From Prevotellaceae bacterium UBA3627 (GTDB lineage Bacteria; Bacteroidota; Bacteroidia; Bacteroidales; Bacteroidaceae), in the NCBI GenBank assembly GCA_002373375.1, contig DFLE01000059.1:9259-27586 (forward strand): a stretch of 18,328 bases of DNA, given 5' to 3'. This document shows, in pieces, positions 1 to 10,000 of this stretch; the first letter of the stretch is position 1; every line of letters begins with the position of its first letter. Both the position numbers and the translations under genes were made by a program. The notes below the pieces were generated by a model that was not told the DNA's origin, ran no database searches, and saw only the letters and a program-made list of their open reading frames with translations.

Positions 1-12
1 AAACAGGCTCAT
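1..12 (-). CDS. Start of an unidentified gene leaving the window (partial)
   Basis: A minus-strand ATG at 12-10 begins a frame reading M-S-L-F before the window ends. The only support is context: a well-formed minus-strand promoter lies at 38-68, and AAGG sits a few bases before the ATG. Four codons are too few to identify a product. The gene would be divergent from recG. Confidence 0.25.
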
Positions 13-37
13 GGTCGCCTTAGCGAATTTGCGAGTG

Positions 38-68
38 CAAAGGTAATAAAAAAATCTGAAACAACAAA
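38..68 (-). promoter_or_regulatory. Bacteroidetes-type promoter, minus strand, divergent from recG
   Basis: Read on the minus strand, TTTG (68-65) is followed after 19 bases by TACCTTTG (45-38). This matches the Bacteroidetes -33/-7 consensus TTTG-N19-20-TAnnTTTG. It points left, out of the window, and would start transcription near base 32, about 20 bases before the ATG at 12. Confidence 0.6.
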
Positions 69-129
69 CTACATCCCCATCATCTTTTAACATCTTTAAG
101 AAAAATGCACTAAGTTTGACAACTCAGCC

Positions 130-160
130 TTGCACTTTAAAAAATTAATTATTATCTTTG
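130..160 (+). promoter_or_regulatory. Promoter of recG
   Basis: TTG (130-132), a 20-base spacer and TATCTTTG (153-160) match the Bacteroidetes sigma-ABfr type consensus. The start of transcription should fall near 165, giving recG a leader of only about 10 bases before its ATG at 174. Confidence 0.65.
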
Positions 161-173
161 CATCACAGGTAAC

Positions 174-2270
174 ATGAACTCCATTCTTGAACAAGACATA
201 ATGTATCTGCCGGGTGTGGGGCCCAAGCGCAAGAAGATACTCAGCACAGAGCTGGGCATCAACAACTTCGGCGACCTGCTGGAATACTATCCATATAAAT
301 ATGTGGACCGCAGCAGGATATACTCCACACGCGAGCTTACCCCCGACATGCCTTTCGTGCAGCTCAAGGGTAAGATACTGTCATACGAGACCTTTGACAT
401 GGGACCGCGCAAACAGCGTCTGGTGGGACACTTCTCTGACGGTGTAGGCGTCATCGACCTCGTATGGTTCTCAGGAGTAAGATGGGTTACAGAGAACTAC
501 AAGGTAGGCAAGGAATATATCATATTCGGCAAGCCGACCATATTCAACAGCCGATACCAGATAAGCCACCCCGACATTGACGATGCCAGCACGCTGGAAC
601 TGAACGATATGGGTATGCAGCCTTACTACATCACCACTGAGAAGATGAAGAAGACCGGCATAACATCGCGCACCATGGAGCGCATCATGAAGACGCTGCT
701 CAGCAAGTTACCGCCACTGCCAGAGACTCTGCCCGACTTTATCATCAAGAGCCGGCACCTCGTAAGCAGGGACGAAGCCATAAGGCGCGTACACTATCCG
801 CACAACCAGTATGAGATGCAGCATGCGAGAGAGAGAATGAAGTTTGAGGAACTGTTCTATGTGCAACTCAACATACTACGCTACACGCAGAACAACCGCC
901 GCAAATACAAGGGTTACCTGCTGCCTAAGGTTGGCAAGGCTTTCAAGGAATTCTACGACCGCAACCTGCCCTTTGAACTGACAGGCGCACAGAAGAGGGT
1001 TACCCGGGAGATACAGCATGACATGAACACCGGACGGCAGATGAACCGCCTTATACAGGGCGACGTGGGCTCGGGCAAGACACTCGTGGCACTCATGGCG
1101 ATGCTGATAGCCATAGACAACGGTTTCCAGGCTGTGATGATGGCTCCTACCGAGATATTGGCAGAGCAGCACCTTGCCACGATAAAAGAATTCCTGCATG
1201 ACCTTGACGTGCGTGTGGAACTGCTTACAGGAATAGTCAAGGGCAAGAAGCGCAAGGAGGTGATGGAGGGGCTGATTAGCGGCGACGTGAATATTCTGAT
1301 AGGCACCCATGCCGTGATAGAGGACAACGTGCAGTTCCGCAACCTGGGGCTTGCCGTGATTGACGAGCAGCACCGTTTCGGTGTGGCACAGAGAGCCAAG
1401 TTGTGGGCAAAGAACAGCAATCCACCGCACATTCTCGTAATGACGGCCACACCCATACCGCGCACACTGGCCATGACGATATACGGCGACCTTGACGTAA
1501 GCGTCATTGACGAGCTGCCGCCGGGACGCAAGCCTATACAGACTCTCCACAGATATGAGGACCAGACGGTGAGCTTGTATAAGGGCATACGCACCGAGGT
1601 GGCAAAAGGGAGACAGGTGTATGTGGTATATCCGCTTATAAAAGAGAGTGAGAAAATGGACCTGCAGGACCTGGAGGCAGGCTTTGCACACCTACAGAAC
1701 GTATTTCCCGACTATAATATGAGCAAGGTGCACGGCAAGATGAAGCCTCAGGAGAAGGAGGCAGAGATGCAGCGCTTTGCCAAGGGAGAGACGCAGATGC
1801 TCGTAGCCACCACCGTGATAGAGGTGGGTGTGAACGTGCCTAACGCCAGCGTGATGGTGATAATGGAGGCGCAGCGCTTCGGACTGTCACAGCTTCACCA
1901 GTTGCGCGGCCGTGTGGGCAGAGGTGCCGACCAGTCTTACTGCATACTCGTAAGCGGCAGGGAGCTGTCAACCGAGACACGCAAGCGCATAAATATAATG
2001 TGTGAGACCAACGATGGCTTCCGCATTGCCGAGGCCGACCTCAAGCTGCGCGGTCCCGGCGACCTTGAAGGTACACAGCAGAGCGGCATGGCCTTTGACC
2101 TGAAGATAGCCAACATAGCTCAGGACGGACAGTTAGTACAAATGGCACGTGAGGAGGCGCAGAAGGTAATCGACGTGGATCCCGACTGCAACGCTCCGCA
2201 GCATGCCATCCTTTGGAACCGCCTGCAGGAACTACGCAAGTCAAGCGTGGACTGGGCGGCTATCAGCTAA
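174..2270 (+). CDS. recG: ATP-dependent DNA helicase RecG
   Basis: RecG is a cytoplasmic superfamily-2 helicase that remodels stalled replication forks and Holliday junctions during recombination and repair. The 698-aa length is normal for the family. The N-terminal wedge/OB-fold DNA-binding part covers roughly residues 1-200. The helicase core follows: Walker A GDVGSGKT (296-303), DEQH motif II (397-400), motif III in MTATPIPRT (423-431) and motif VI QLRGRVGRG (576-584). The C-terminal part has the usual RecG region after the second RecA-like domain. The ATG at 174 lies just downstream of a good promoter, and the protein opens with the expected LPGVGPKR helix-hairpin segment at 12-19. The gene appears monocistronic: it converges on the GH2 gene with 13 bases between stop codons and no obvious hairpin in that gap. 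Confidence 0.97.
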   Translation: MNSILEQDIMYLPGVGPKRKKILSTELGINNFGDLLEYYPYKYVDRSRIYSTRELTPDMPFVQLKGKILSYETFDMGPRKQRLVGHFSDGVGVIDLVWFSGVRWVTENYKVGKEYIIFGKPTIFNSRYQISHPDIDDASTLELNDMGMQPYYITTEKMKKTGITSRTMERIMKTLLSKLPPLPETLPDFIIKSRHLVSRDEAIRRVHYPHNQYEMQHARERMKFEELFYVQLNILRYTQNNRRKYKGYLLPKVGKAFKEFYDRNLPFELTGAQKRVTREIQHDMNTGRQMNRLIQGDVGSGKTLVALMAMLIAIDNGFQAVMMAPTEILAEQHLATIKEFLHDLDVRVELLTGIVKGKKRKEVMEGLISGDVNILIGTHAVIEDNVQFRNLGLAVIDEQHRFGVAQRAKLWAKNSNPPHILVMTATPIPRTLAMTIYGDLDVSVIDELPPGRKPIQTLHRYEDQTVSLYKGIRTEVAKGRQVYVVYPLIKESEKMDLQDLEAGFAHLQNVFPDYNMSKVHGKMKPQEKEAEMQRFAKGETQMLVATTVIEVGVNVPNASVMVIMEAQRFGLSQLHQLRGRVGRGADQSYCILVSGRELSTETRKRINIMCETNDGFRIAEADLKLRGPGDLEGTQQSGMAFDLKIANIAQDGQLVQMAREEAQKVIDVDPDCNAPQHAILWNRLQELRKSSVDWAAIS

Positions 2271-2283
2271 AAACTATTTATAC

Positions 2284-5007
2284 TTATTTCAACTTAGGTT
2301 TCAACTCGTCTGGCGAGTCATTGGTGTACATATCCACCTTTGGCGCGTCATTGGTAAAGAGGTGTCTTATGCAATCTATGTCAACAGTCAGTGACGGGCG
2401 GAACTCACTACCCTGCATATAGCTCAGTATGGCTTTACGCATCTGGCGCGCCACCAGACGGTGGGACAGGTCACTGCTTATATCCATTGTAGTCATAAGC
2501 AGACGGCCGCCAGCCACATTGGCCTCTATCAGCATACCCAGCTTGCGTGACACGTGCCATGTGTCTATAGGCTGCACAGGCGACTGATAGTCTGCCGGGA
2601 ACTCCATGAGGTTCATCACTTGAGCTCTGTTGAGCAGTTCCCACCAGTTAAGGTTACTCCAGTCATCCGTAGGGAAGTCATACTTGAAAAGTGGATGAGA
2701 TGTGTCTATGCTCGCACCCGTGACATGTGGCGGACGCATCTTAAACCAGCTGGTGTTCCAGAACACCGGCAGATAGTATTGCTTCACATCACTGCCCAGC
2801 CTTACCTTGCCGGCAGCGGTAAGGAGCACCGTACCGCCACGCCTCAGCACCTCTTCGGTCTTTGCGTCAAGCGTATCAGAGACATACACGGTAGTCTCAG
2901 CGCTCTCGGTATCAGGATATACCCAGAAGTCCCACTGGTTAAGTCCTACCCCGCCTGCCACTACACGCAGCGTAAGCTTTGACGCCTTCTTTATACTGTC
3001 AAGGGGGAAGCACACCGTTCCCACTGGTATGTTCTTGCCTTCGGGCAGGACGGCACTTGAGAGTTCGCCGCCAGCTATCACCGTTGCTGACTCGTCAAGG
3101 ATGGTATATCTTGTCACGGCACCGCTGATTTCTGTACCAGAAGCGTTATACACCTCCACAGGCACCGTCAGGGTGTCAGATGCCGCATACACGAACTTAG
3201 GGAAACGTGCCAGCGGTACCACCTGAGAGCAGAACTCCCTCCACTCGTCTGCAGCGACATAGCCTTTCTCCTTCCAATGAACATTGAGGACACCCACCAG
3301 GGCCGTACCCTGACCGCTGTAGTCATTAAGACCGAGGAGCTGGAAGCCTGTATAGTCAGGTGTGCGCAGGTTACGCTCTATCTCATACTTGTATGCCAGT
3401 GTCTGCAGTTTGCCACTTGCCATGAGGAACTTCTCTGCCTGTCCCTCCATGCCGTTGTCTCGCAGAAGGTCGCGGAATATCTCAAAGTTCTTTGCCTTGT
3501 AGGCTCCAGTATATTGTGGTATCTCCTTAAAGTCTGGGAAAGCGCACCACTGTCCCTGCTCATGGGCTATTATCGGTGACTGGTTAGGCTGGCTGTCCTT
3601 ATAATTACGCGGAAACTCTATCTGTGACAGGTAGTCATCATCAGAATGTGGGGCATGACTGTTCCAATCCAGTCCCCTTGCACCACCTTTCACATGGTAC
3701 TCGGAGCCGCCGTCCCATGCCCAGCCGCCACCTACCGAGGCACCGCAGTATATGCGTGAAGGGTCATAAGCCTTCATCTCCTTTACCCAGTCGTTACAAT
3801 AGCTTACCCAGTTGCCTGCCGGCTCATTACCTGCTGCCATCATTACAAACGAAGGATGGTGTCCATAGGTATCAATTATGCGCTTGGACTCTTCCAACAG
3901 GTACTTGTCTATCACCTGCCCTGCGCGCAGTTTCACGCCGTGGTTAGGCCATGACGGTCCCTCCGGCTGCAGGTAGATGCCGAGCTTGTCTGCCGCTACG
4001 AAGGCAGCCTCTGGCGGACAATAGGAATGGAAACGCACATGGTTAAGTCCGTACTCCTTTATCTTGCCGAACACACGCATCCAACTTGCCTCGTCAGTGG
4101 GAGGATAGCCGGTCTCAGGGAAGCAGCAGTTCTCCACAGTGCCGCGCATCCACACCGGCTTGCCGTTAACATATATATCCCTGCCGCTTACCGTCACGTC
4201 CCTTACACCGAAGGTTACATTGAGCGGTTTGCCATGATGCTCTATAGTGCAAGTATAGAGATAGGGGTCAAACTCACTCCATCTCCTTACAGTATCGCCC
4301 AGCGACACCTCATGGTTCTCACCGTCAACGACGATGGTTGCCTTGTGACGGGCTACGTCGGGCAATATGCGGATTACGTGCTGGCGTTCCGTAGTCAACT
4401 CTATGTTACCGGCTATGCCGTTCCAGTTACCCTGTGTCTGGTCGGTGACGCTGTGTGAGTCCTGTCCCACCCCAACGTTCTCTATGCCATTATACACACA
4501 GATGACAATCTCATTACGCTTACCGGGCTTTATAAAGTCTGTCACATCATACTGATGAGGCACGGAGAGCGAGAGTTGGTGTCCAGCCTCCTTGCCGTTG
4601 ACATACACCGTGGTCTCTATATGCGGTCTCTCGAGGAAGAGAGTGACACGCTCACCCTTCCAGTCTGACGGCACACGCACAGTCTTCTTGTACCACGCCT
4701 TGCCCACATAGCGTTTCTCAGGCGTGAGGAAGAAAGGATATTTCACATTACCCTCCTCCCTGTACTTCTGCATATATGGGTTAAAGTAATATGACGAGTC
4801 GTATGTAGAGCCCGTCCAAACTGTGTTGACCGTGACATCATCACCCTTGCCGTTGGTCACCATAGACCCCGGCAAGGTGATATTGTCTGTGTAACGCTGC
4901 TCCTCACCCACTGCCAGTTCCCAACTGCCGGCGAGGTCTATCCTCTTCTGCGAGAGGCATGGCAACGTCAACATACTTATAATGCAGATACTCAGAAGAT
5001 GTCTCAT
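2284..5007 (-). CDS. Exported glycoside hydrolase family 2 protein (beta-galactosidase/beta-glucuronidase type)
   Basis: The 907-aa protein starts with a signal peptide (about residues 1-19), so it acts in the periplasm or at the cell surface. A sugar-binding jelly-roll domain spans about 85-205, a short Ig-like stretch follows, and a TIM barrel covers about 270-560. The likely acid/base is E395 in AAGNEPAG, and the likely nucleophile is E483 in IIAHEQGQW, as in retaining GH2 enzymes. The C-terminal 300 residues hold beta-sandwich and other accessory domains. It is the last gene of the minus-strand operon and starts 4 bases after the GH35 stop, suggesting translational coupling. GH2 covers beta-galactosidases, glucuronidases and mannosidases. 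The pairing with GH35 favours a beta-galactoside, but the exact substrate is inference. Confidence 0.88.
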   Translation of the reverse strand: MRHLLSICIISMLTLPCLSQKRIDLAGSWELAVGEEQRYTDNITLPGSMVTNGKGDDVTVNTVWTGSTYDSSYYFNPYMQKYREEGNVKYPFFLTPEKRYVGKAWYKKTVRVPSDWKGERVTLFLERPHIETTVYVNGKEAGHQLSLSVPHQYDVTDFIKPGKRNEIVICVYNGIENVGVGQDSHSVTDQTQGNWNGIAGNIELTTERQHVIRILPDVARHKATIVVDGENHEVSLGDTVRRWSEFDPYLYTCTIEHHGKPLNVTFGVRDVTVSGRDIYVNGKPVWMRGTVENCCFPETGYPPTDEASWMRVFGKIKEYGLNHVRFHSYCPPEAAFVAADKLGIYLQPEGPSWPNHGVKLRAGQVIDKYLLEESKRIIDTYGHHPSFVMMAAGNEPAGNWVSYCNDWVKEMKAYDPSRIYCGASVGGGWAWDGGSEYHVKGGARGLDWNSHAPHSDDDYLSQIEFPRNYKDSQPNQSPIIAHEQGQWCAFPDFKEIPQYTGAYKAKNFEIFRDLLRDNGMEGQAEKFLMASGKLQTLAYKYEIERNLRTPDYTGFQLLGLNDYSGQGTALVGVLNVHWKEKGYVAADEWREFCSQVVPLARFPKFVYAASDTLTVPVEVYNASGTEISGAVTRYTILDESATVIAGGELSSAVLPEGKNIPVGTVCFPLDSIKKASKLTLRVVAGGVGLNQWDFWVYPDTESAETTVYVSDTLDAKTEEVLRRGGTVLLTAAGKVRLGSDVKQYYLPVFWNTSWFKMRPPHVTGASIDTSHPLFKYDFPTDDWSNLNWWELLNRAQVMNLMEFPADYQSPVQPIDTWHVSRKLGMLIEANVAGGRLLMTTMDISSDLSHRLVARQMRKAILSYMQGSEFRPSLTVDIDCIRHLFTNDAPKVDMYTNDSPDELKPKLK

Positions 5008-5011
5008 ACTG

Positions 5012-7033
5012 TTATTCTATAGTTACTGTTATACTCTTAACACTCTCACCGGGAGTCTTGTCTGCCTCGCGAGGCAGATATACCGGCATATCACTCTGCA
5101 TGGGCAGTATGCGCAACTCCAGTTCCTTAACGCCGGCAGGCAGACGCCACAGTCCATAGAGGAACGGACGGCCATACTGGAAGTTGTCTGCCACGAGTCT
5201 GCCATCGGCATACAGACGTGCGCAGTCTCCCTGATACTCTATGTTCAGCATCTGGCGCGCAGACTGCCTTGCCGTCTCGTCCAACGCTATCTTATAGACC
5301 GCAGCCTGCTCCCAGTCTTGTTCGCCCGGAGCCTCAGCTACCTTTGCCCTGCCTTTCTTTACAGTGCGCAGCGAGCCTGCCTCTTTTACCTTTGTGAATG
5401 TCACTTTACCAAGGACATCATGTTTTGCCACGCTGTCAAGGAACAGTTTCTCTGCCTCCTCCTGCGTCAACAGACATATATTCTTATACACCGGAGTGTT
5501 TGCGCCCTTAGGTTTCACATTCTTCAAGGTCTTGCCGTTCTGCATGCAGATAGTGGAGGGTATTCCCTTTATCTGCATCATGTATATCATACCATTGCGA
5601 CGCGCCACCAGCTGACATGTGGCATAGCGTATGCCGTCTATCCCTATGGGGAAGACAGCCATACAGCCGGCGGGCACTGTCAGTTTAGGTAACTTCACGC
5701 CACACACCTCAAGTTCCACATTCTTCTTCGCGGAGAGATTCTGCAGTCGCTCATAGTTATTGATGAACACAAAGCCTTTGCCATCCTTTGAGCGGTATGC
5801 CCAGCGCAGAGCAGAATCGTCACCTTTCTGCACATTCTGCGGAGAGGGGAACGAAGCCTCCATAGGCGCCAGCAGTTCGCCGTAGTCTTGCATAAAGAGA
5901 TGCAGCGGACGCAGACGGTAATAAGACTCGTTAGTCTGACCGAACTCTCCCAGTGGAGCCTGGAAGTCATACGTACACACAGGCAGGTCATTGTTAGCCG
6001 TAGCCGGCGATGTCTGCACCTCATTGAGTGTATGGAGTTTGCCTTCAGGATTGGCACCACCGTGATACATATAATATCCCAGGAGGTTAGAGCCGCTACC
6101 TAACTTTACGAGAGCCATGGAATAGGTATCCTCCGGATAGATATAGGGACGGCGATGATAGGCTGTAGCCATGCCTCCACCCAGTTCGCAGGTGAAGTAA
6201 GGATACTGTTCATCACCTTTGTTTATCTTCTCCTCTTGCTTGCCCAGCAGGTCTGTACCAATCGCCGTACTTGAGCGGAAGTTCTTAAACTGGAAAGCCT
6301 TGTAATAGTTACCCACACACTCCTTAGTCTCCTTGTCCCAGAAACCATCGGCATAGTCTCCGTATAGCGGCAGCATCTCGCCGTATGGCACGGGCTTGGA
6401 CAATTCTGGCCAACCAGTGCGGGTATAGAATGGCAGGTCAAAGCCTATACCATGGGCAATGTTCTTCAATGCCATAAGGTAATCACCACTGCCACGATAC
6501 TCATTATCAAACTGTGCTGCGATGACAGGACCGCCGTCTTTCCACTGCAGTCCCTGCACCTGAGTGAATATCTGGCGATATAAGCGCTCCACGAGTGACA
6601 GGAACACAGCATCCTGTGACCTCACCTTGCAGCCCTTTGAGAACACCCAGTCGGGTATGCCGCCATTACGCACCTCGCCATGGCAGAACGGCCCAACACG
6701 CAATACCACCGGCATCTGTTCATCACGACACACCGAGAGGAAACGACGAAGGTCACGCTGACCGTCCCAACGGAATATGCCCTCTTCCTCCTCTACATGG
6801 TTCCAGAACACATAGGTGGCTATGATGGTAACACCACCTTCTTTCATCTTCCTGACCTCACGCTGCCATTCATCGGCAGGGATACGCGAGTAATGCACCT
6901 CTCCCATCACAGGCACCACGCGCCTGCCGTCTATCATAAGGCTATACTTATCCCATGTAACCTTAGGAGCCTCAGCCTTTGCCACGACCCCGACAAGGGC
7001 CAGCAATAATATAGTCAACAGTGTCTTTCTCAT
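5012..7033 (-). CDS. Exported glycoside hydrolase family 35 beta-galactosidase
   Basis: GH35 enzymes are retaining exo-beta-galactosidases that remove terminal galactose from oligo- or polysaccharides. The 673-aa protein has a signal peptide (about residues 1-20, ending AKA). The N-terminal TIM barrel starts with the family pattern around GEVHYSRIPADEW (44-56). The acid/base is E178 in AAQFDNEY and the nucleophile is E283 in YFTCELGGG. The substrate-pocket segment YMYHGGANPEG (321-331) is also typical. Beta-sandwich domains fill the C-terminal half. The ATG overlaps the stop of the upstream DUF5107-TPR gene in an ATGA (7030-7033), and the GH2 gene follows after 4 bases. Family assignment is firm. 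Galactose specificity is the family norm, not shown here. Confidence 0.93.
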   Translation of the reverse strand: MRKTLLTILLLALVGVVAKAEAPKVTWDKYSLMIDGRRVVPVMGEVHYSRIPADEWQREVRKMKEGGVTIIATYVFWNHVEEEEGIFRWDGQRDLRRFLSVCRDEQMPVVLRVGPFCHGEVRNGGIPDWVFSKGCKVRSQDAVFLSLVERLYRQIFTQVQGLQWKDGGPVIAAQFDNEYRGSGDYLMALKNIAHGIGFDLPFYTRTGWPELSKPVPYGEMLPLYGDYADGFWDKETKECVGNYYKAFQFKNFRSSTAIGTDLLGKQEEKINKGDEQYPYFTCELGGGMATAYHRRPYIYPEDTYSMALVKLGSGSNLLGYYMYHGGANPEGKLHTLNEVQTSPATANNDLPVCTYDFQAPLGEFGQTNESYYRLRPLHLFMQDYGELLAPMEASFPSPQNVQKGDDSALRWAYRSKDGKGFVFINNYERLQNLSAKKNVELEVCGVKLPKLTVPAGCMAVFPIGIDGIRYATCQLVARRNGMIYMMQIKGIPSTICMQNGKTLKNVKPKGANTPVYKNICLLTQEEAEKLFLDSVAKHDVLGKVTFTKVKEAGSLRTVKKGRAKVAEAPGEQDWEQAAVYKIALDETARQSARQMLNIEYQGDCARLYADGRLVADNFQYGRPFLYGLWRLPAGVKELELRILPMQSDMPVYLPREADKTPGESVKSITVTIE

Positions 7034-10000
7034 TTTCCATCAACAAGTGTTTGCAAGGCCTGAATACCTTGATGATTAATATCGAGACCGCTCACCTCTG
7101 CAGCGTAACGGCGTGCCTTATCCTTATCGCCAAGACCGAGATAGCCCAAGGCAAGCATATACTTACAGTGTATCTCGTTCTTCCTGTCGAGAGAGTCTTC
7201 CCATATAAGCAGGTCTGGCAAAGAAACAGCGAAATAGTCCATCACCTGTTTCTCGAATATATGTTGCTTGCCATAGTTCACCAACTTATAGAAGCGTCCG
7301 TTAGCCTCGCCTGTGCGACCTAACTTACACAATGCCAGTCCCTGATAGAATATTTTATCTGGCTTTGCATCATTATAGTACATAGCGGCGGCAGGCTCCT
7401 GCGGACCTTTGACGGCTTCCTCCCAGCACTCACGCGCCTTGCCTGCCAGACCGAGGGCATCATAGGCTATGCCGAGGAAATAGTAGAAGTCGTTCTCCTG
7501 TGCGCCATAGAGCTTACCCTCACCAAGATGATGCGGATATTGCAGGCATTCTGTCAAGAGCGTCACAGCCTTATCATAGTTTCCTGCGTTGATGGCCTGC
7601 TTAGCCAACTCCACACGACACGTCTGATATTGTGCAGGCACCTTGCCTTCGCCGCCCTCCCATGGATGGAACTGGTGGCTGTCAAGCTTACGCATGGCCT
7701 CCTCATACTTACCCGTCTGGTTGAGCAGGGTTATCTCCTCAAGGATAAGGTCATCACGCTGAGCCACCAGCTGCGGATAGCGTTGCAACATGGCAAGGCG
7801 CTCAGCATGTGGTTTCTGCAAGCGTTTGTACAGCTGGTCAAGTTCCATCAGCACACGGGCATCGGTCTCATCCAAGTGGAATGCCTTCTCCATGTATTCC
7901 AGAGCCTCCGTCTGACGGTCCTGCTTATTGAAACGTGCCAACGCGAGGTTACGCCACACGGTAGGGAACTTCGGATTAAGGCTTGCTGACAACTCCCAGT
8001 TCTCTACAGCCTTGTCATACTGGCGGGCAGCATAATACAGGCAGCCAAGGTAGTAAGGAGCCATTGCTCCGCCGGGGTTCAGGCGCTTAGCACTCTCGAG
8101 AGCTATCACATCCTCCGGACGGTTAGGGAAGCAGTATGTATAATCTGTCTTCTCTGCCTTATCGTAACAACCCATATAATAGTATGTCATAGGAGTAGCG
8201 GCATCCGCCTCTATTGCCATGCTCCAGATGGCTGCAGCCTCTTCCGAGAGGCCTGCCGACTTATAGTCAAGTGCCACCTCATCATAGTTCTTGGCAACAC
8301 ACATCCGTGCCTGGGCTGAGAGCTTCGCATACCTGCCCATCATCTCCTTCATATCATCAAGTTTCTTCTCGTCGTCTGTAAGCAGATACTGTTCATAGCG
8401 GCAGCCATAGTTGAACAAGTCTGTATCCAGAGCCTGCTCACACACTTTCAAGGCCTCGTCCTTGCGTCCCATCTTACGGAGCACCGCAGCCTTCAGGGCA
8501 AGTGCCTTCTGATTGTGCGCACCATAAACAAGTCCGCGATTCAGTTCTTCAAGGGCATCATCAAGTCTGCCTTGTGCCACAGATATCTTTGCCGCTTCAA
8601 AGTAGCCGGCATCGGCACACGCCTTACTCCACGTAGATTTCCAGAATAGCTCGTAAGCCTCGCTGAGCTTTCCTTGATACTTCAAGGCGAGGGCAAGGTT
8701 ATATATAGGCTCGCTGTCATAAGGATTAGGATTGCGCTTGGTTATCAGGCGTACCGCCTTGCGCAGATATCCCTCTGCCTTCACGAAACGTCCCTTACGT
8801 ATATACCACAAGCCAAGGGCATTAAGGCAACGCACGTCATTAGGATCACGTCTCAGTGCCTCCTCGTAATAATCCACCGGACTCCATGTGGCATGACGAT
8901 ACTGCTCCAGATGTTGTCCGGTAAGGAACAACTGTTCGTTGGTCTTAACCTGTTCCACTGGCAGGGCAGCCTCAGCACTGTCAGGTATAGGACGTATCTC
9001 ATCAGACTCTGCATGCCACTGCAACACTACGCGCTCTTCGCCGTAGAGTGTCTTATATATTCTCAGGTTCAGGTTATCAAATGCTGCTCCTTTCACATCT
9101 ACGCTTTCCGTCAATACCATCTCTGGAGAAAGAGTCTGCTGTTTGTCATACAGCGTAGTACCGTCGTCGGTTACCAGCACTACCCTTACATCTTGCTTAG
9201 ATGTAGCCATCACCTTAAACTCCACGTTGCCTGTGTCTGCCACCTTATTGATGTTAAGGAGCAAGTCCTTTGACGCCTCTTTCACAACGCCAAGCTCACG
9301 GTATGGCATGAAGTACTGCACGAATTGCTTTTCCTCATAAGGCATCAGCCAAGTGAAGTCCGGTTGGTTCTCTGTATATACTCCGGCCATAAGCTCTATG
9401 TACGGACGGAAGCCCTTACGGTCCACCTTCCACTCAGCCATCTCCTCTGCGGTAGCCTCATCTGTAAGGTTCCTGTCCCATGCCCTACCGAAGTCACCAT
9501 TTCCCCATGTCCACTGTTTCTTTCCCGGAGAGAAATGATGTGATGCCACATGCAGCATACCTGCCTGCGTGTCATTCTCATATCCGCCCTCAAAGTTAAA
9601 GCGGCTGTTTACGCCCATATAACTCGTAGGCACGGCGATATTACGGTAGTTGGAGATATCCACGCCAGCAGAGTAATCCATCTTATAGTATGTGCCGGTG
9701 GCTATCGGGAATGATGACACTGCTCTCTTGCCGTGGTCAAACACGGCATTGATGTCTGGTGGGAACACAGACTGGTACTGGTCATTCACCTCTACCGCCG
9801 GGTTAGCCCACCACAGGAATGTCTGTGGCACATCAGTGCGGTTATACAGCACGCCGTGAATCTCCAGATATGCACAGCCCGGACGCAACGTGAATCCTGC
9901 CATGCCTTTCTGGTGGAACATCTTCTCCATCTCACTCACCCACACCGTGACAGAGCCATCCTTGTTCTCCTTTATGGTACAGTCTGCCGGCATATATGTT

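Noticed and set aside
876..1691. Long minus-strand open frames (271 and 213 codons) inside recG
   Set aside because: They lie antisense to a complete, motif-bearing recG, show Cys/His/Arg-rich shadow composition and have no promoter or family pattern.
2271..2283. Bidirectional terminator between recG and the GH2 gene
   Set aside because: The 13-base gap and its flanks show no inverted repeat with T tracts.
4982..5692. 236-codon plus-strand frame across the GH2/GH35 junction
   Set aside because: It is antisense to two clearly real glycosidase genes and has atypical composition (Cys, Leu, His rich).
8674..9273. 199-codon plus-strand frame within the DUF5107-TPR gene
   Set aside because: Antisense shadow of a continuous 1113-codon gene; no recognisable domain.
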